Assembly (NCBI RefSeq): GCF_039793925.1
Contig: NZ_JBAMME010000011.1
Span: 1 to 64,000 of the forward strand
DNA from: Thermogutta sp039793925
GTDB taxonomy: Bacteria > Planctomycetota > Planctomycetia > Pirellulales > Thermoguttaceae
DNA: 64,000 nt
Reading direction: 5' to 3'
Position numbers and translations under genes: made by a program. Position 1 is the stretch's first letter. Each line of letters starts with the position of its first letter. Shown here in pieces: positions 63,855-64,000 of the stretch. The notes beneath the pieces were generated by a model. That model saw only the letters and a list, made by a program, of their open reading frames with translations, did not search any database and had not been told where the DNA came from.

Positions 63855-64000
63855 TTACTCCTGCGTAAAGAACTCCCCATCGTTCTCCCCATGTTGAGCA
63901 ATTTCACCGTTGACGAGCACCTGGTCAAACGCGGTCCGCGCGTGTATTCCTTTGGCAAGCCGGTAACGTTAGGATAAGAATTCGTTGCAGCAGCTCAGGA
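63855..64000 (-). pseudogene. Possible broken C-terminal gene fragment at the right edge
   Basis: A minus-strand frame ending at the TAA at 63855-63857 encodes KGIHARTAFDQVLVNGEIAQ and a short tail, reminiscent of the end of D-aminoacylase-type amidohydrolases, where a VLVNG strand follows a KGI or EGI turn. A TAA occurs 31 codons before the end and there is no start codon, so if it was a gene it is broken or frameshifted. This rests on a short resemblance only. Confidence 0.25.

Overview
The window looks like chromosome of a free-living, sugar-degrading planctomycete of the Pirellulales/Thermogutta kind. This is an inference from gene content: many exported glycoside hydrolases and a ceramidase-like protein, Tat-exported sugar-isomerase and sugar-binding proteins, very long unrecognised proteins, loosely packed genes and a moderately high GC content. 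I see no rRNA, tRNA, CRISPR array, insertion sequence or phage gene. A run of ten Ns at 2187-2196 marks a scaffold gap inside a sensor kinase gene.

Layout. 1-5.6 kb: signalling (HDOD protein divergent from a GAF/PAS sensor kinase with a degenerate ATP-binding domain plus its response regulator), then a membrane-anchored Mrr-type nuclease. 5.8-12.3 kb: exported proteins (TIM-barrel hydrolase, ceramidase-like protein, SH3-domain protein). 12.8-21.8 kb: housekeeping genes (citrate synthase, parvulin-type isomerase, Mfd, mannose-6-phosphate isomerase, 2-hydroxyacid dehydrogenase). 22-29 kb: carbohydrate genes (GH5-like and GH39-like hydrolases, lipoprotein sugar-binding protein, OFA-type MFS transporter, Tat-exported isomerase-fold protein). 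29.3-33 kb: beta-CASP hydrolase, UppS, PurA.

33.3-44.4 kb: a phosphate-starvation locus. A four-hexamer direct repeat of PhoP-box type lies before pstS, a strong intrinsic terminator separates pstS from pstC-pstA-pstB, and a small membrane protein follows. A DegT-family aminotransferase separates this block from a PhoR-like kinase. PstC, PstA and PstB all carry unusual extra domains; neither phoU nor phoB is present in the window.

44.4-64 kb: a zinc-ribbon membrane protein, an XRE regulator, assimilatory sulfite reductase, a YfhO-like membrane protein, a LarA-like protein, a FliL-like membrane protein, a PQQ-type propeller, an unrecognised 1331-residue protein, a TrmH/SpoU RNA methyltransferase, and an exported hydrolase with a LamG-like domain spliced into it in apparently permuted order. 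The right edge holds a possible broken gene fragment.
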